Assembly: GCF_021155765.1 (NCBI RefSeq)
Contig: NC_060114.1
Coordinates: forward strand, 1,488,001 to 1,552,000
Direction: 5' to 3'
DNA: 64,000 nucleotides
Source: Diprion similis
Lineage: Eukaryota; Arthropoda; Insecta; Hymenoptera; Diprionidae
A program made the position numbers and the translations under genes. Positions 45,001-52,786 of the stretch are shown here, one piece after another. How positions within the stretch are numbered: the first letter of the stretch is position 1; each line of letters begins with the position of its first letter. The notes under the pieces are model-generated. The model made no database searches. It saw only the letters and a program-made list of their open reading frames with translations, and was not told the origin of the DNA.

Positions 45001-48000
45001 GTCGGAAAATTTTTCTGTGAGCCCTGTCAGCTTGGAAAAGCACACCGAAAGCCGTTTAAAGAGAGTTCGAGGTCGCGAGAACTGAAGCCGGGTGAGTGCG
45101 TGCATACCGACGTGTGTGGACCGATTCAGGTGAATTCACAGGGTGGCGCTAGCTATTTCGTTACGTTCATCGACGAAGCTTCGAATTTTTGTCATGTGGA
45201 CTTTCTTCGTCACAAGGATGAAGTGCTCGAAAAATTCAAGGCTTACGATAAAATGGTCGAGAACAAGTTCGGTGCGAAGCTGAAGATCGTGAGGTCGGAC
45301 AATGGCGGTGAATACAAGAACAAAAGGTTTGCCGCGTACCTGAAAGAGCGAGGGATAGTTATGGAAAATTCAGCACCACACACGCCGGAACAAAACGGGA
45401 AGGCCGAGAGAGCAAATCGTACGATTTTTGAGAGTGCGAGGACGATGCTTCGGGCGACGAATTTTCCCAAGGCACTGTGGGCTGAAGCCGTGAGTACGGC
45501 GGTCTATATTCTCAACAGGACGACCCATTCGAGCAGAGAAAATATAAAAACAGCGTTCGAAGAGTGGACCGGAAGGAAGCCAGAGCTGGGACACGTACGA
45601 GTTTTCGGGTCGATTGCGTATGCGCATATCCCAAAACAATCTCGCAAGAAGCTCGACGACAAGGCGAAAAGGTTGGTACTGGTGGGATACCAGGACGAAT
45701 CCTCGAACTATCGATTGTACGATCTGAAAAAGAAATCGATAGTTGTGTCTCGCGATGTCGTGTTCAACGAAACTTTTGCTGACGAGAGTACGAGCGTGGG
45801 CGAGTCCGAAGAAGAGTCGCTGAAATTCAGTGAAGAAAACGAGGCGTCTGATGGATCGGACGTGGAAGCTGAGTGCGACGAGCAGCGAGAGGGTCGACGC
45901 GACGAGCAGCGAGAGGGTCAACGCAACGAGCAGCCGAACGAGGAAGCAGAGGCCGAGGATCGTGAAGAACCTGTCGGACGTCAACTCAGGGATCGGAGAC
46001 TGATTCGACCGCCCAACAGGTATCTATACGACATTGATTTTGCAGAGTGCAAGGCGCCTACAACATTCCGAGAGGCTGTAAACGGACCTGATGGGGAAAA
46101 ATGGTCAGAGGCCATTGATCAGGAGCTGCTCGCTCACGATGAAAACGGAACTTGGACCGTGGTTGGAAAAAAATCGAGCAATAAACTGATAGACTCAAAG
46201 TGGGTGTTCAAGGTTGTTCAGGAGTCAGCAACGGGTGAGTGTCGATACAAGGCACGTCTATGCGCTCGAGGTTTTTTGCAGCGAGAGGGTGTAGATTACA
46301 ATGAGACGTTCGCGCCTGTCATTCGTTATGACTCTCTTCGGGCATTTCTGGCAAAGACGACGCAAGAGGATTACGAGCTGGCACAGTTCGACGTCTGCGC
46401 GGCTTTTCTCTACGGCGAACTCGAAGAGGACATTTTTATGAAAATTCCCGAGGGCCTTATCGTCGAAGGAAGTGCGGAAGGGCGTGGCGAATATGTGTGC
46501 AAATTAAACAAGTCGCTCTACGGATTGAAGCAGGCACCCAGGTGCTGGAACTTTAAGTTTACTGAATTTTTAAAGAAATTCAGTTTTTCCCAGGGCAGTG
46601 CGGATCAGTGCATAGTTAAGGGGTGCGTCGAGGATGAGAATGTTTTCTTGGCGTTGTTTGTCGACGATGGCCTTGTGGCCGCGAAAACGAATCAAGTGCT
46701 CAGTGTCGTGTTGAACCACTTAAAGAGTGCGTTCAAGATAACGATCGGTGACGCGTCGCGATTTGTAGGCTTGCAGATCGAACGAAATCGTGTTAAGAAA
46801 TCGATGTTCGTGCACCAGTCCGAGTATGCAGAAAAAGTGTTAGAAAAGTTTGGTATGCTGAATGCGAAAAGTGTGTGTGTGCCTGCTGATCCTAATGTCA
46901 CTTTGTATCCGGTAGAGCATGAAAATGAGTGTGAGGATGTGCCGTATAGAGAAGCGGTTGGGTCGCTCATGTTTTTGGCGGTTGTATCTCGTCCCGATAT
47001 CGCGTTTGCGGTTAATTTAGCCTCGAAGTACCTGAATAAACATAGTCGCGCACACTGGATGGCTGTAAAGAGAATCTTCGCGTATTTAGTCGGAACACGG
47101 GGTCGAGGTATACTCTACAAGAGTGGTGGAAACGAACCAGAGCTAGTCGGTTTTTGTGATGCTGATTTTGCGGGCGACATAGAAACGCGTCGATCGACGA
47201 CCGGGTACGCGTTTATGTTCGCGAACGGGTTAGTTTCGTGGTCGAGCCAGCGGCAGAAAATTGTAACGCTTAGCACCACGGAGTCGGAGTACGTGGCTGC
47301 GACAGCTGCTGCACGCGAGGCTGTTTGGCTAAGAAAATTATTCGAGGAGCTCGGTGTGCACGAAAGCAAACCAACGGTAATCTGGATCGACAATCAAAGC
47401 GCGATTAAGCTTGCGAAAAATCCAGAGTATCATAAGCGCACAAAACACATAGACATTAAGTTTCATTATGTACGTGAGAAAGTAGCTAGTCGAGACATCG
47501 AACTGAAATATGTTCCTACCGAGGGCCAAAGAGCCGATATATTTACTAAAGCGTTGCCGAGAAAGCAATTTCAGTTATTGTCTAGTTTGTTAGCAATAAC
47601 GAGTTCTCAAACGGTGAGTGTGTTGGAAAAATGAGTTTATCGAACTCGTATCTCCCGCTCCTGCGTGCGCTCTAAGGGAAAGACGGTTTGAGCTTTTGAC
47701 GAGAGGAGTGCTGGTGTGGACGGATGTGTCCGGAGCGTTCTGTCTTCCGGCGAATGAGTAAGAGAAACCACGACGTTGTTAATTCAGTATCAATAAAATA
47801 TTTCTTCTTCATCAAGTTTCATCCGGCGTTTATTGTTTACCGATTAATACAAAACCATTCCTTCTCATCCGAAATATCCCAACACTTACAGCACCTCAAT
47901 GTCCGTGGACCATTATTCACAAAGATACTGGCATCATTTGATGCAACCAGAACGATAATTAGGATACGATAAGAGAACTAGAAATTAGAGCAACTTCGTA

Positions 48001-50877
48001 ACGGTACGATACAGAGGCAAAAGCCTTACCTTAGTCGGCGACGATAATAACACTGATTTTATTTTAAAATGAACTTAGTTGAAACGAAAGAAGGAAGAAG
48101 TTGACTCTACGGAAAACGAAAAAAGCTAATATTCGAACGATAGTGGGTGCGAAAAAAATAAACGGTAGCGATAGCGATAAGAAGAATACGGAAAGTAGAA
48201 GGAAGTCTAAAGTAACGAGAGCAAGATATTCGAAGCTGTCTCCTGGCGGGTTGAGCGTAGAATAGGCAGAGTTCGGAGTTCGGATCAGCGATCTCGCCAT
48301 TGTCGTCAGGTGATCCTTCTTCCCCTTCGGTGGTCATTCAATCCCCACCATAATTGGGTCATCCCTCTGGCGAATATCGGCTACGCGTTGCCGACGATTA
48401 CCGTTAGATGAGCGTAGTTGACATCACACGTACTTTTTTTCGGCTGCTGCGTCGTAATGTCCAGGTTGCCTGTCATTGGGGGTTCCCTCCACGAAGGCAG
48501 GTACGTAGGCTACCTCCGGAAGGTTACCGGATGGAGTGCAACACCACATTGTTTGCCTCCACCGGCTTCGTCGTCTAGGCAGTGGCCAACTGCCCACGAT
48601 ATGTCACGAAGACCATGCAGTCACGCGGCGGCTTACAACACCTCATCGTCCGTGGACCATGACTTACAATGATTGTAGCCCTTACTGACAGGAAGGCTGC
48701 GTCGATCCTCAGAACGAGGGCTTTATCAACTTTGGACGTAGTGTTTTGGGTTCGGTCCGGCTCCTGGCCGGTAAGTCGGTGGACGACAGGCTGCGGTCTG
48801 CCCTTAATGTCGAACTTACGGCATCCGAAAAAGTAGGCATTTGAAGTTGTGCGGGAGATTCATATTTACGGAACGGTGGTTGAATTCGTCGGTAGCTGAA
48901 ACTGTAGTTTTCGGTAGACGGTATTTTTCGCCTATATTGTATCGAGCTTGCTTGGAGTACCCCGCCAGGGACGCGTTATCGGTAGTTTCCTTCAGACTTT
49001 TAGCCTTGGAACGGGCCATTCCGAAATGCCACGTTACAGTACATACATTCATGTATGTCTGTATGCAATGCAACGCATTTTTATTATTGGGGTAGTTCAG
49101 AGCGTGCGACGTCGGTATAAGTAGAGCGCCGAGGCATCGGCGAGGTTGCGAGCGTATCGAGATGCGTCTCGTCTAACAATGACGCATGAGAGTCAGTTGA
49201 GCACGAGCTGCTATCACGAACGCCTCGAGCGAAATAAAAGTTTACCATTGTTTTCTAATAACCATACACGTGTGTAAGACTAAATTTCTTTTCCCTTTTC
49301 ATTCTCCTCTTCCGATCTACAGAATATTAATCTGCATCAATATTTATTTTTACAGATGACACGTATGATTGAAAACAAATGTGAGTTACTTCCCATAGTC
49401 GTGAGTAGATCAATTTCAAACGTCAATCACTTATTATTAACAACAGACATCGCAGCTGTGATGAACTCGACGAAGAGCTTTATTGTTCTTACAGGACATT
49501 TTATAGGTGAATATTGATGTTATAAGAATTTATTCAGTATCACTCTGATGTTTTTCCTTGTCAAATTTCTTTATTTGTAATTTTTTGTGATGTTTTTTTA
49601 CAGATGAATCTTCTGCAATGATGCAGTCTTTTTGCTTGGGTGCAAAACAACTACAGCCACATCATCCGGCCATACACATTAAGGAAGACCTTAAAGTGAT
49701 GTTGGATCAATTTAAGGTTGATAAATCGAAAATTGTGTCAGCTCCTACCGACGGAGGAGCGAACATTCTCGCAGCAGTCCGTATCCTGCTTGGATCTTCT
49801 AGGCTTCATATTCCTTGCTTAGCGCACATGATTAATCTCGTAGTACAAAATAGTATAGATGCTGTGCCTGAATTTAAGGAGATTTGTGAAAAAGTAAAAG
49901 CCCTGGTCACATATTTCAAGCGCAGCAATGTTGCTATGGATGATCTACGGGCTGAGCAGGCAAGAGAAGAAGAATCTGAGGGGACGTTTTTATATCTTAT
50001 ACAAGATCTTATGACAAGATGGAACCCTACTTTTCATGCGTTACATCGTTTTATAACACTATCAGGGTACATAGGGAAAATTTTACTACTAGGTAAACAT
50101 AAAAACGCACCACCTATGCTAACCCCGATGGAAGTTGATGTGGTTAGAGACTGCATTGCTGTATTGAAACCATTTGAGATAGCGACTAAAGAGATCTCTG
50201 GCGAAAAATATGTAACCGTTAGCATGGTCATTTCTATCATCAACTTCGTGCGTGGTCAATTGCAGAAGACTTCACCAGAATCGGCAACAGCTAAGAAACT
50301 CAAGTTTCAACTGGAAGATAAAATGAATCGTCGTATGGCGGATCTGGAGAAGGTTGAGCTCCTTGCAGTTTCTACAGTTTTAGATCCCCGATTTAAGAAG
50401 CTTCATTTTCAGTCAGCTATTAATGCCTCTACTGCAATTGCTGTTATTTCGCGTGAGGTTCGTCATCAACTACATGCTTTAGATGAACAACTCTCAAGCT
50501 CATTTATCGATGAAGCACCACCTGATCCAAAGAACCTCTGGAGTATACATGATAAAGAGGCTGCAAAGAATGCCCCAGAGTCACCTTCACTAACGGGACA
50601 TTCACTTCCCCACGAACTGAAATTGTACTTGCAACAACCATTTCAAGCACGAACATCAAATCCAATAAAATTTTGGCGGGATGGTAAAAATGCGTTTCCT
50701 GGAACCTATCGGGTCACTATGAAGTACCTCACTGTATTAGGTACATCTGTTCCATCTGAACGAACAGTATCACGCCTTAATTATGTCGCATCAGATAGTA
50801 GAAGTCGTCTGACCGCAGTCCATACAGATATGTTGGTGTTTCCAGGATCCCTTGACGAAAAACTATGGTTTGCATAG
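27089..50877 (+). CDS. hAT-B transposase, five exons, open throughout
   Basis: Exons 27089-27376, 27462-27693, 27777-27925, 49356-49506 and 49604-50877 have GT/AG borders, matching phases and a total of 2,094 nt (697 residues). Exon 1 encodes a BED zinc finger (CVCNLCGSKYKDSGNTTYL then HLKSKHYH). Exon 2 is Ser/Thr-rich. Exon 3 has GGLKEAAITQSLLYMI. Exon 4 carries TTDIAAVMN, the place of the first catalytic Asp, without the Trp usually near it. Exon 5 has SAPTDGGANILAAV (second Asp), HIPCLAHMINLVV, LMTRWNPTFHAL, VLDPRFKK and the hAT dimerisation region (KYLTVLGTSVPSERTVSR). Intron 4 is 21.4 kb because of nested insertions, yet both splice sites are kept. Whether it is spliced correctly is unknown. 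Confidence 0.8.
27926..28647. other. unassigned non-coding DNA, segment 1 (hAT-B intron 4)
   Basis: There is no gene. The sequence is rich in GATACGATA-, GAGATTA- and CGAAAA-like words and differs from the AT-rich hAT flank. Together with 41903-43165 and 47890-49355 it forms one continuous sequence of about 3.4 kb once copia-2 and copia-3 are removed (the CTTAG and CTTAC duplications mark the joins). It may be an undescribed non-autonomous element; a candidate left end is TGTTACCCTCTGACG near 28004. Confidence 0.45.
28648..28864 (+). repeat. copia-2 5' LTR
   Basis: 217 bases. It contains ATAATAAAG shortly before its end and is followed immediately by the GGTTATGGGCCC primer site. Confidence 0.9.
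29033..32990 (+). pseudogene. copia-2 gag-pol, broken
   Basis: Gag starts at 29033 (MVDQNTSGN) with the LEGTNNYNNWKFSM motif, and stops at 29551 by a frame change. The rest runs in one frame from about 29553 to 32990: zinc knuckle CHHCGKEGHIKPKC, protease DSGCTAHM, integrase WHRRLAHLS ... CIPC, HSDLCGP, then a TGA at 30531-30533 inside the integrase core (a one-base change from the Arg codon CGA would explain it), RTDNGLEY and QQNGVAERLN. The RT has ARGFSQRYG and SIYGLKQASR, but the usual YVDD reads NVDN, losing the second catalytic Asp. RNase H (ADADWAGD, SSTEAEY) looks intact. It cannot be autonomous. Confidence 0.9.
33018..33094 (+). repeat. copia-2 3' LTR, left part
   Basis: The first 77 bases of the LTR up to and including TGCACAAA (33087-33094), the 8-base target copied by hAT-C. 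Confidence 0.9.
33095..33390 (-). other. hAT-C 3' untranslated end
   Basis: AT-rich region between the left inverted repeat and the transposase stop codon, with a GGGGGGGCC run near 33122. No gene. Confidence 0.6.
34925..36004 (+). CDS. LINE ORF1 with PHD-like finger and coiled coil
   Basis: 359 residues from ATG at 34925. The N-terminus (residues 1-60) is a PHD-like zinc finger: CGLCQSD, CKGPCKKYFHHAC and YVCIKC. A long helical, probably coiled-coil, segment follows (about residues 95-205). The C-terminal part (about 205-350) resembles the FP25K/L1-ORF1-like nucleic-acid-binding domain, with NNEIEIYGLPEVQQGN, IVDIFRAKAKPNKKQPIIVRM and KIYISEALT. ORF1 proteins of this layout act as RNA chaperones in LINE particles. 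No internal stop. ORF2 begins 33 bases downstream. Confidence 0.8.
   Translation: MAVTCGLCQSDVTKISYSTTCKGPCKKYFHHACIKKERGIPQDDVLPRGYQYVCIKCTKTQEEPKATAVPGKSTNNDAGESGNMEGILVGSHHIRQDSTANNIQQIKITHENLTKKFDTLDRNMNHNTAEVVNMRAVVTSCEQAANFCSDKVDELTRMVTELTRSNREMEATCNEMKKQNSELSTRCDNLEKKLNEIEQKGKNNEIEIYGLPEVQQGNLTNVVHNIAKTINANFKHGDIVDIFRAKAKPNKKQPIIVRMNNNENRNIWLEKRRTLIQTNHNIEGIPKTTKIYISEALTIANKSLLYHTKSFAHENNYKFVWVKDGKIFLRETEESRIIRIDSLTQLQKQRSINAVSSET
36038..39029 (+). pseudogene. LINE ORF2: endonuclease and reverse transcriptase, one frameshift
   Basis: The first frame runs 36038-38350 and the second 38271-39029. They join at a run of eight A (38276-38283) after LSLNEK, where a one-base insertion shifts the frame. 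The APE-type endonuclease shows NIRSIRRH, ILTESW, AIYRSPSG, LAGDVNID, CIDHIFV and ITDHFS. The RT has NYRPIAITSAIGKLLEKC, QYGFRQNCST, YLDLAKAFDTVPH, GIPQGTVLSAILFNVYVND and the YADD active site at residues 706-709. After the frameshift MKYLGIIIDQKLTWKTHI and the usual C-terminal region follow. The catalytic residues are present; the homopolymer error is the only visible defect. Confidence 0.88.
39030..39332 (+). other. LINE 3' untranslated region
   Basis: No gene. It contains a run of about 23 A near 39210 and ends in the AACTA-type tandem array that abuts the target duplication. Confidence 0.75.
40340..40600. mobile_element. pogo/Tigger-like MITE
   Basis: 261 bases between TA dinucleotides (40338-40339 and 40601-40602). 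The left end is CAGTAGAACCTCGA and the right end TCGAGGTTCTACTG, a perfect inverted repeat, with further TTATCCGAA words inside each end. Non-coding. The CAGTAGAACCTCG-type ends and TA target are characteristic of pogo/Tigger elements of the Tc1/mariner superfamily. Confidence 0.88.
41363..41535. repeat. inverted repeat with tRNA T-arm-like ends
   Basis: GCGTTCGATTCCCGATTGAC followed by a T-rich tail at 41370 faces a similar copy in opposite orientation ending near 41533 (complement GGTTTGATTCCCGACCAACG). Each copy resembles the T-arm end of a tRNA-derived sequence followed by ATTTTTNATTTTTTAAATAATTAAAATAA. It could be two inverted SINE tails or a fold-back; no full tRNA can be drawn. Confidence 0.4.
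41758..41897 (+). repeat. copia-2 3' LTR, right part
   Basis: The remaining 140 bases of the LTR, ending ACCAACA, followed by the CTTAG target duplication. Confidence 0.9.
41903..43165. other. unassigned non-coding DNA, segment 2
   Basis: No supportable gene. Same style as 27926-28647 (GATACGATAC, CGATAACGAGAG, AAGTTACGAGA words). It ends with CATGCAGTCGCACGGCGGCTTAC, of which a slightly changed copy occurs at about 48615 further along the same sequence, showing an internal duplication. Confidence 0.45.
43166..43429 (+). repeat. copia-3 5' LTR
   Basis: 264 bases, almost identical to 47621-47884; contains CAATAAAATATTTC, a possible poly(A) signal, near 43337. Confidence 0.92.
43618..47634 (+). 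CDS. copia-3 gag-pol polyprotein, intact
   Basis: 1,338 residues in one frame from ATG 43618. Gag opens with VEKLDGSNFLTRKFEM. The zinc knuckle CFKCHEKGHLQRDC is at 227-240, the protease DSG with Asp299, integrase WHERLGHVGARAL ... CEPCQLGKAH, catalytic HTDVCGP with Asp498, then RSDNGGEY and EQNGKAERAN. RT shows CARGFLQREG, SLYGLKQAPRCWN and FVDD at Asp1016-1017. RNase H has FCDADFAGD and STTESEY. An acidic, repetitive linker (DEQREGRRDEQREGQRNEQ) lies between integrase and RT. The stop TGA is inside the 3' LTR. All catalytic motifs are present, so the copy may be active. Confidence 0.95.
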   Translation: MSDDFSVRRVEKLDGSNFLTRKFEMKAVFRAAKVHSVMDGSDVPAADATAAEKSAWEEKDAKAKVLISTSIERSQLISLITCETAKEMWDALSGQYEQTSSSSKLHLLNKFHAYRMESGDTVVQHVAKIKNMALQLRNVGAVVPDDTVMAKILSGLPPSYNGFQTAWDNIDSAHQTIQSLTERLVREESRHVTSGDAVEVLAAIKSGGTKKKTQSSKPKKDLKNIKCFKCHEKGHLQRDCPRKTSGGGKAKDGDETKKFVLVANVKNDGLTTSNGRVGISDKQVRRLLEVDKAETWIGDSGASRHLTYRREWFVNLRTGVGGSVVLGNGYECNIEGEGDIELEAFVDGRWNSVRFEKVLYVPEMKKNLLALGACAKKGCFIGIDEDSVTVTLKDEIVMTGVSLGNSIYQMLVRVVLPTESMEVNVSTADLKKWHERLGHVGARALEDMVKNERVTGVKLKNVGKFFCEPCQLGKAHRKPFKESSRSRELKPGECVHTDVCGPIQVNSQGGASYFVTFIDEASNFCHVDFLRHKDEVLEKFKAYDKMVENKFGAKLKIVRSDNGGEYKNKRFAAYLKERGIVMENSAPHTPEQNGKAERANRTIFESARTMLRATNFPKALWAEAVSTAVYILNRTTHSSRENIKTAFEEWTGRKPELGHVRVFGSIAYAHIPKQSRKKLDDKAKRLVLVGYQDESSNYRLYDLKKKSIVVSRDVVFNETFADESTSVGESEEESLKFSEENEASDGSDVEAECDEQREGRRDEQREGQRNEQPNEEAEAEDREEPVGRQLRDRRLIRPPNRYLYDIDFAECKAPTTFREAVNGPDGEKWSEAIDQELLAHDENGTWTVVGKKSSNKLIDSKWVFKVVQESATGECRYKARLCARGFLQREGVDYNETFAPVIRYDSLRAFLAKTTQEDYELAQFDVCAAFLYGELEEDIFMKIPEGLIVEGSAEGRGEYVCKLNKSLYGLKQAPRCWNFKFTEFLKKFSFSQGSADQCIVKGCVEDENVFLALFVDDGLVAAKTNQVLSVVLNHLKSAFKITIGDASRFVGLQIERNRVKKSMFVHQSEYAEKVLEKFGMLNAKSVCVPADPNVTLYPVEHENECEDVPYREAVGSLMFLAVVSRPDIAFAVNLASKYLNKHSRAHWMAVKRIFAYLVGTRGRGILYKSGGNEPELVGFCDADFAGDIETRRSTTGYAFMFANGLVSWSSQRQKIVTLSTTESEYVAATAAAREAVWLRKLFEELGVHESKPTVIWIDNQSAIKLAKNPEYHKRTKHIDIKFHYVREKVASRDIELKYVPTEGQRADIFTKALPRKQFQLLSSLLAITSSQTVSVLEK
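47621..47884 (+). repeat. copia-3 3' LTR
   Basis: 264 bases paired with 43166-43429; the polyprotein frame runs 14 bases into it. Confidence 0.92.
47890..49355. other. unassigned non-coding DNA, segment 3, with promoter-like end
   Basis: No supportable gene. A copy of the GCAGTC...CGGCGGCTTAC...GTCCGTGGACCAT segment occurs at 48614-48662. Near the right end a GTATAAGTA box (about 49117) is followed by GC-rich sequence, an AGTCAGTTGAGC initiator-like word (49191) and AAATAAAAG (about 49233), which is the order of a TATA promoter and poly(A) signal in an LTR. The acceptor of hAT-B exon 4 lies at 49354-49355. Confidence 0.4.
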
Positions 50878-51161
50878 ATACTTTAAGTTGAAGATATGAA
50901 AACGTATATACGCAAATAAATATACATATTCATACTGACGAGATTATTGCCCTAACTTATCTACAATCGTAAGACTAAATAAATGAAACCTGAAACAAAT
51001 AGAAATGATCAATACCAATAATGATTTAAATATTTCCAAAAATTATCAATTAATCGATTAATCGATTATTTTTGGCCGATTTAATCGAGTTATGTTCGAT
51101 TTTTTTTTTCATATTCGATTGATCGATTAATCGATCATTTTTCACCTAGTGGCCATCCCTA
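50878..51161 (+). other. hAT-B 3' end with subterminal repeats
   Basis: AT-rich 3' UTR. From 51045 onward repeated ATTAATCGATTAATCGATTA words mirror those at the left end; the segment closes with the inverted repeat GGCCATCCCTA. Confidence 0.75.
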
Positions 51162-51985
51162 ATTTCTATTTACAATCAAAGAATTAGAGAGAACCGAAAT
51201 TTTGAACAAAGAACTTCAAAAGAGTGATCTTCGTGTCAAGGAATCGCACGAAAAAGTCAAGTTGATTCTGGATGCTATGCTAGAACTCAGAGAATGTGGT
51301 TTTGACACATTGTGGGAAAATGCGACGGTGAACGCAAAGGATCTTGACCTGGAAAAACCACAACTACCCCATACCCGGAGAACTCCAAAGCGGTTGGAAA
51401 AAGCGGCCGTTCACCAATTCAACGGACCAGAAGATTACTACCGTAAAATATATAATATATCGAAATGGTGAATCAAGTGTTTTCTTCCTTAAATAATCGA
51501 TTTCAATCGGAAACAATTGAATTCTTGAATTTCCGTGAAAATTTCGTTCTGGGTAAAGAAACCGAATCAGCAGTGATATCAGACTTCTACCGGGATGATT
51601 TCCATCCGAACACTCTGCAATTACATAGAGATATGTTTCTCGATATTGTTCACCAGAGAAATCTGCAGGTAAAAACTTGGAAGACGTTGTGAGAGTTTTG
51701 AAGAACGATCAGCCCTTAGCCAAGCTATTGTCAGAATTAGCAAAGCTAGTTCACTCACTTTTGACCATACCAGCGTCTTCCTGTACCGCAGAAAGATCAT
51801 TTTCCGCGTTACGTAGGCTTAAAACTTACCTGAGAACGACAATGGTACAGTCACGCCTAAATAGCATCGCTATTTTACACGTTCATCAGGACGTAGCCGC
51901 AAGCATAGATTTAAGCAGACATGTGAATACGTTCATCAATAAGAATAATACTCGGCTATGCCACTTCGGGAAAAGTGCTCAATAA
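51162..51985 (+). pseudogene. hAT-A transposase, right part, degenerate
   Basis: This continues the frame cut at 26512 (IKELERTEILNKELQKSDL at 51178 on), then passes through three frames: LDAMLELRECGFDTLWENA and PHTRRTPKRL (to 51471), VNQVFSSLNNRFQ (51468 on), and finally the dimerisation region SCTAERSFSALRRLKTYLRTTM (51779 on), stop at 51983-51985. At least two frame changes. A C-run (about 52020-52029) lies just downstream and may mark the old right end, but no matching left terminus was found. Confidence 0.8.
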
Positions 51986-52044
51986 AACTTTGGATAAAAA
52001 TATTGTGAGTTCTATGTATCCCCCCCCCCTTCCCCTCGGCGCCA

Positions 52045-52786
52045 TCCAAGGAACTCCACACCCTGAAAAAGGGTTGCGCTCAAATCAAAAAACGCTATGA
52101 TTTCGCTGACAATGTACTGTCGATGATCAACATTTTGAAGCCAGAAAAAGCTTTGTCAGCCGCAGAGAGGGATGTGATGTCGTCGTTAATGCCGTTAACC
52201 GTGAAGCTGCCACGAGCAAGTCTGAGTGATGCTGTTCAACTGCAAAGCTTGGATGATGAGTGGAGACAAATGCCATTGATTAAATTTCCGGAAGAAATAA
52301 TCAACTGTGCCCAAGTCGCCGTCTTCTAGGAAATAGTCAGTCTCTTTCGTATAAAAAATATAGTTGTTATAAAAAAAATTCTATTTTGAATGAAGAATAT
52401 CTTTATTTCTATTTGCTCATTTGTTTTAGGTTTCAAAATATCAGGATTCCGAAGACGATCCGTACTTAAAAGTGCTTCCTTCGTTTGATCTTGGAGCACT
52501 AGCTATACCACGTTCCAACGCACAATGCGAACGAGTTTTCAGCAAGGTGAACTTGGTGAAAAAGAAGACTCGGAATCGCTTGATTACGCCCGCCATCACT
52601 GGCTGCTTACTAGCTAGTGAATGCGTCAAAGGAACGCTGCAGAAGCAATGTTGTGATACATTCGAGCCTGCAAAAGAAATCTTTCATCGGATGACTGCAA
52701 CGAATTTATATTCAGGTGGCAAAACTGAAGAAGCATCAGCACTACCTGATGATGATACTTTTACTATCTCGATCCTCGATAACTGA
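52045..52786 (+). pseudogene. 3' end of another hAT-type transposase (hAT-D)
   Basis: Frame open from about 52045 (SKELHTLKKGCAQIKKRYDF) to a stop at 52329, then a second open part from the acceptor at 52428-52429 to 52786. The second part has the C-terminal dimerisation motif LPSFDLGALAIPRSNAQCER then VFSKVNLVKKKTRNRL, typical of an insect hAT family distinct from A, B and C. The two parts join in phase if 52315 (GTCGCC, a weak donor) is used. The N-terminal two thirds are absent. It is a dead fragment or the last exons of a gene cut by the hAT-A junction. Confidence 0.65.

Larger units (their letters stand above)
43166..47884 (+). mobile_element. copia-3: intact Ty1/copia element
   Basis: LTRs of 264 bases (43166-43429 and 47621-47884) start TGTTGGAAAA and end ATCCCAACA. 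Exact 5-base duplication CTTAC lies at 43161-43165 and 47885-47889. Two adjacent differences between LTRs (TGTGTGTGG against TGTGTCCGG) are seen. Primer site GGTTATGGGCCC at 43430. The gag-pol frame is open. It is closely related in protein sequence to copia-1 (same lineage) but with a different LTR. Confidence 0.93.
26513..51161 (+). mobile_element. hAT-B: BED-finger hAT transposon swollen to 24.6 kb
   Basis: The terminal inverted repeat TAGGGATGGCC at 26513 pairs with GGCCATCCCTA at 51151-51161. Flanking 8-base target duplications are ATCTCTAT (26505-26512) and ATTTCTAT (51162-51169), one mismatch. Both ends carry several ATCGATTAATCGATT subterminal repeats. The element interrupts the coding region of hAT-A. 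Its own five-exon transposase gene is still open; nearly all of the extra length is in its fourth intron, which holds other elements. Confidence 0.88.

Noticed and set aside
52330..52429. Confirmed intron in hAT-D
   Set aside because: The acceptor is good, but the only in-phase donor is weak; left as a possibility inside that feature rather than as a separate call.
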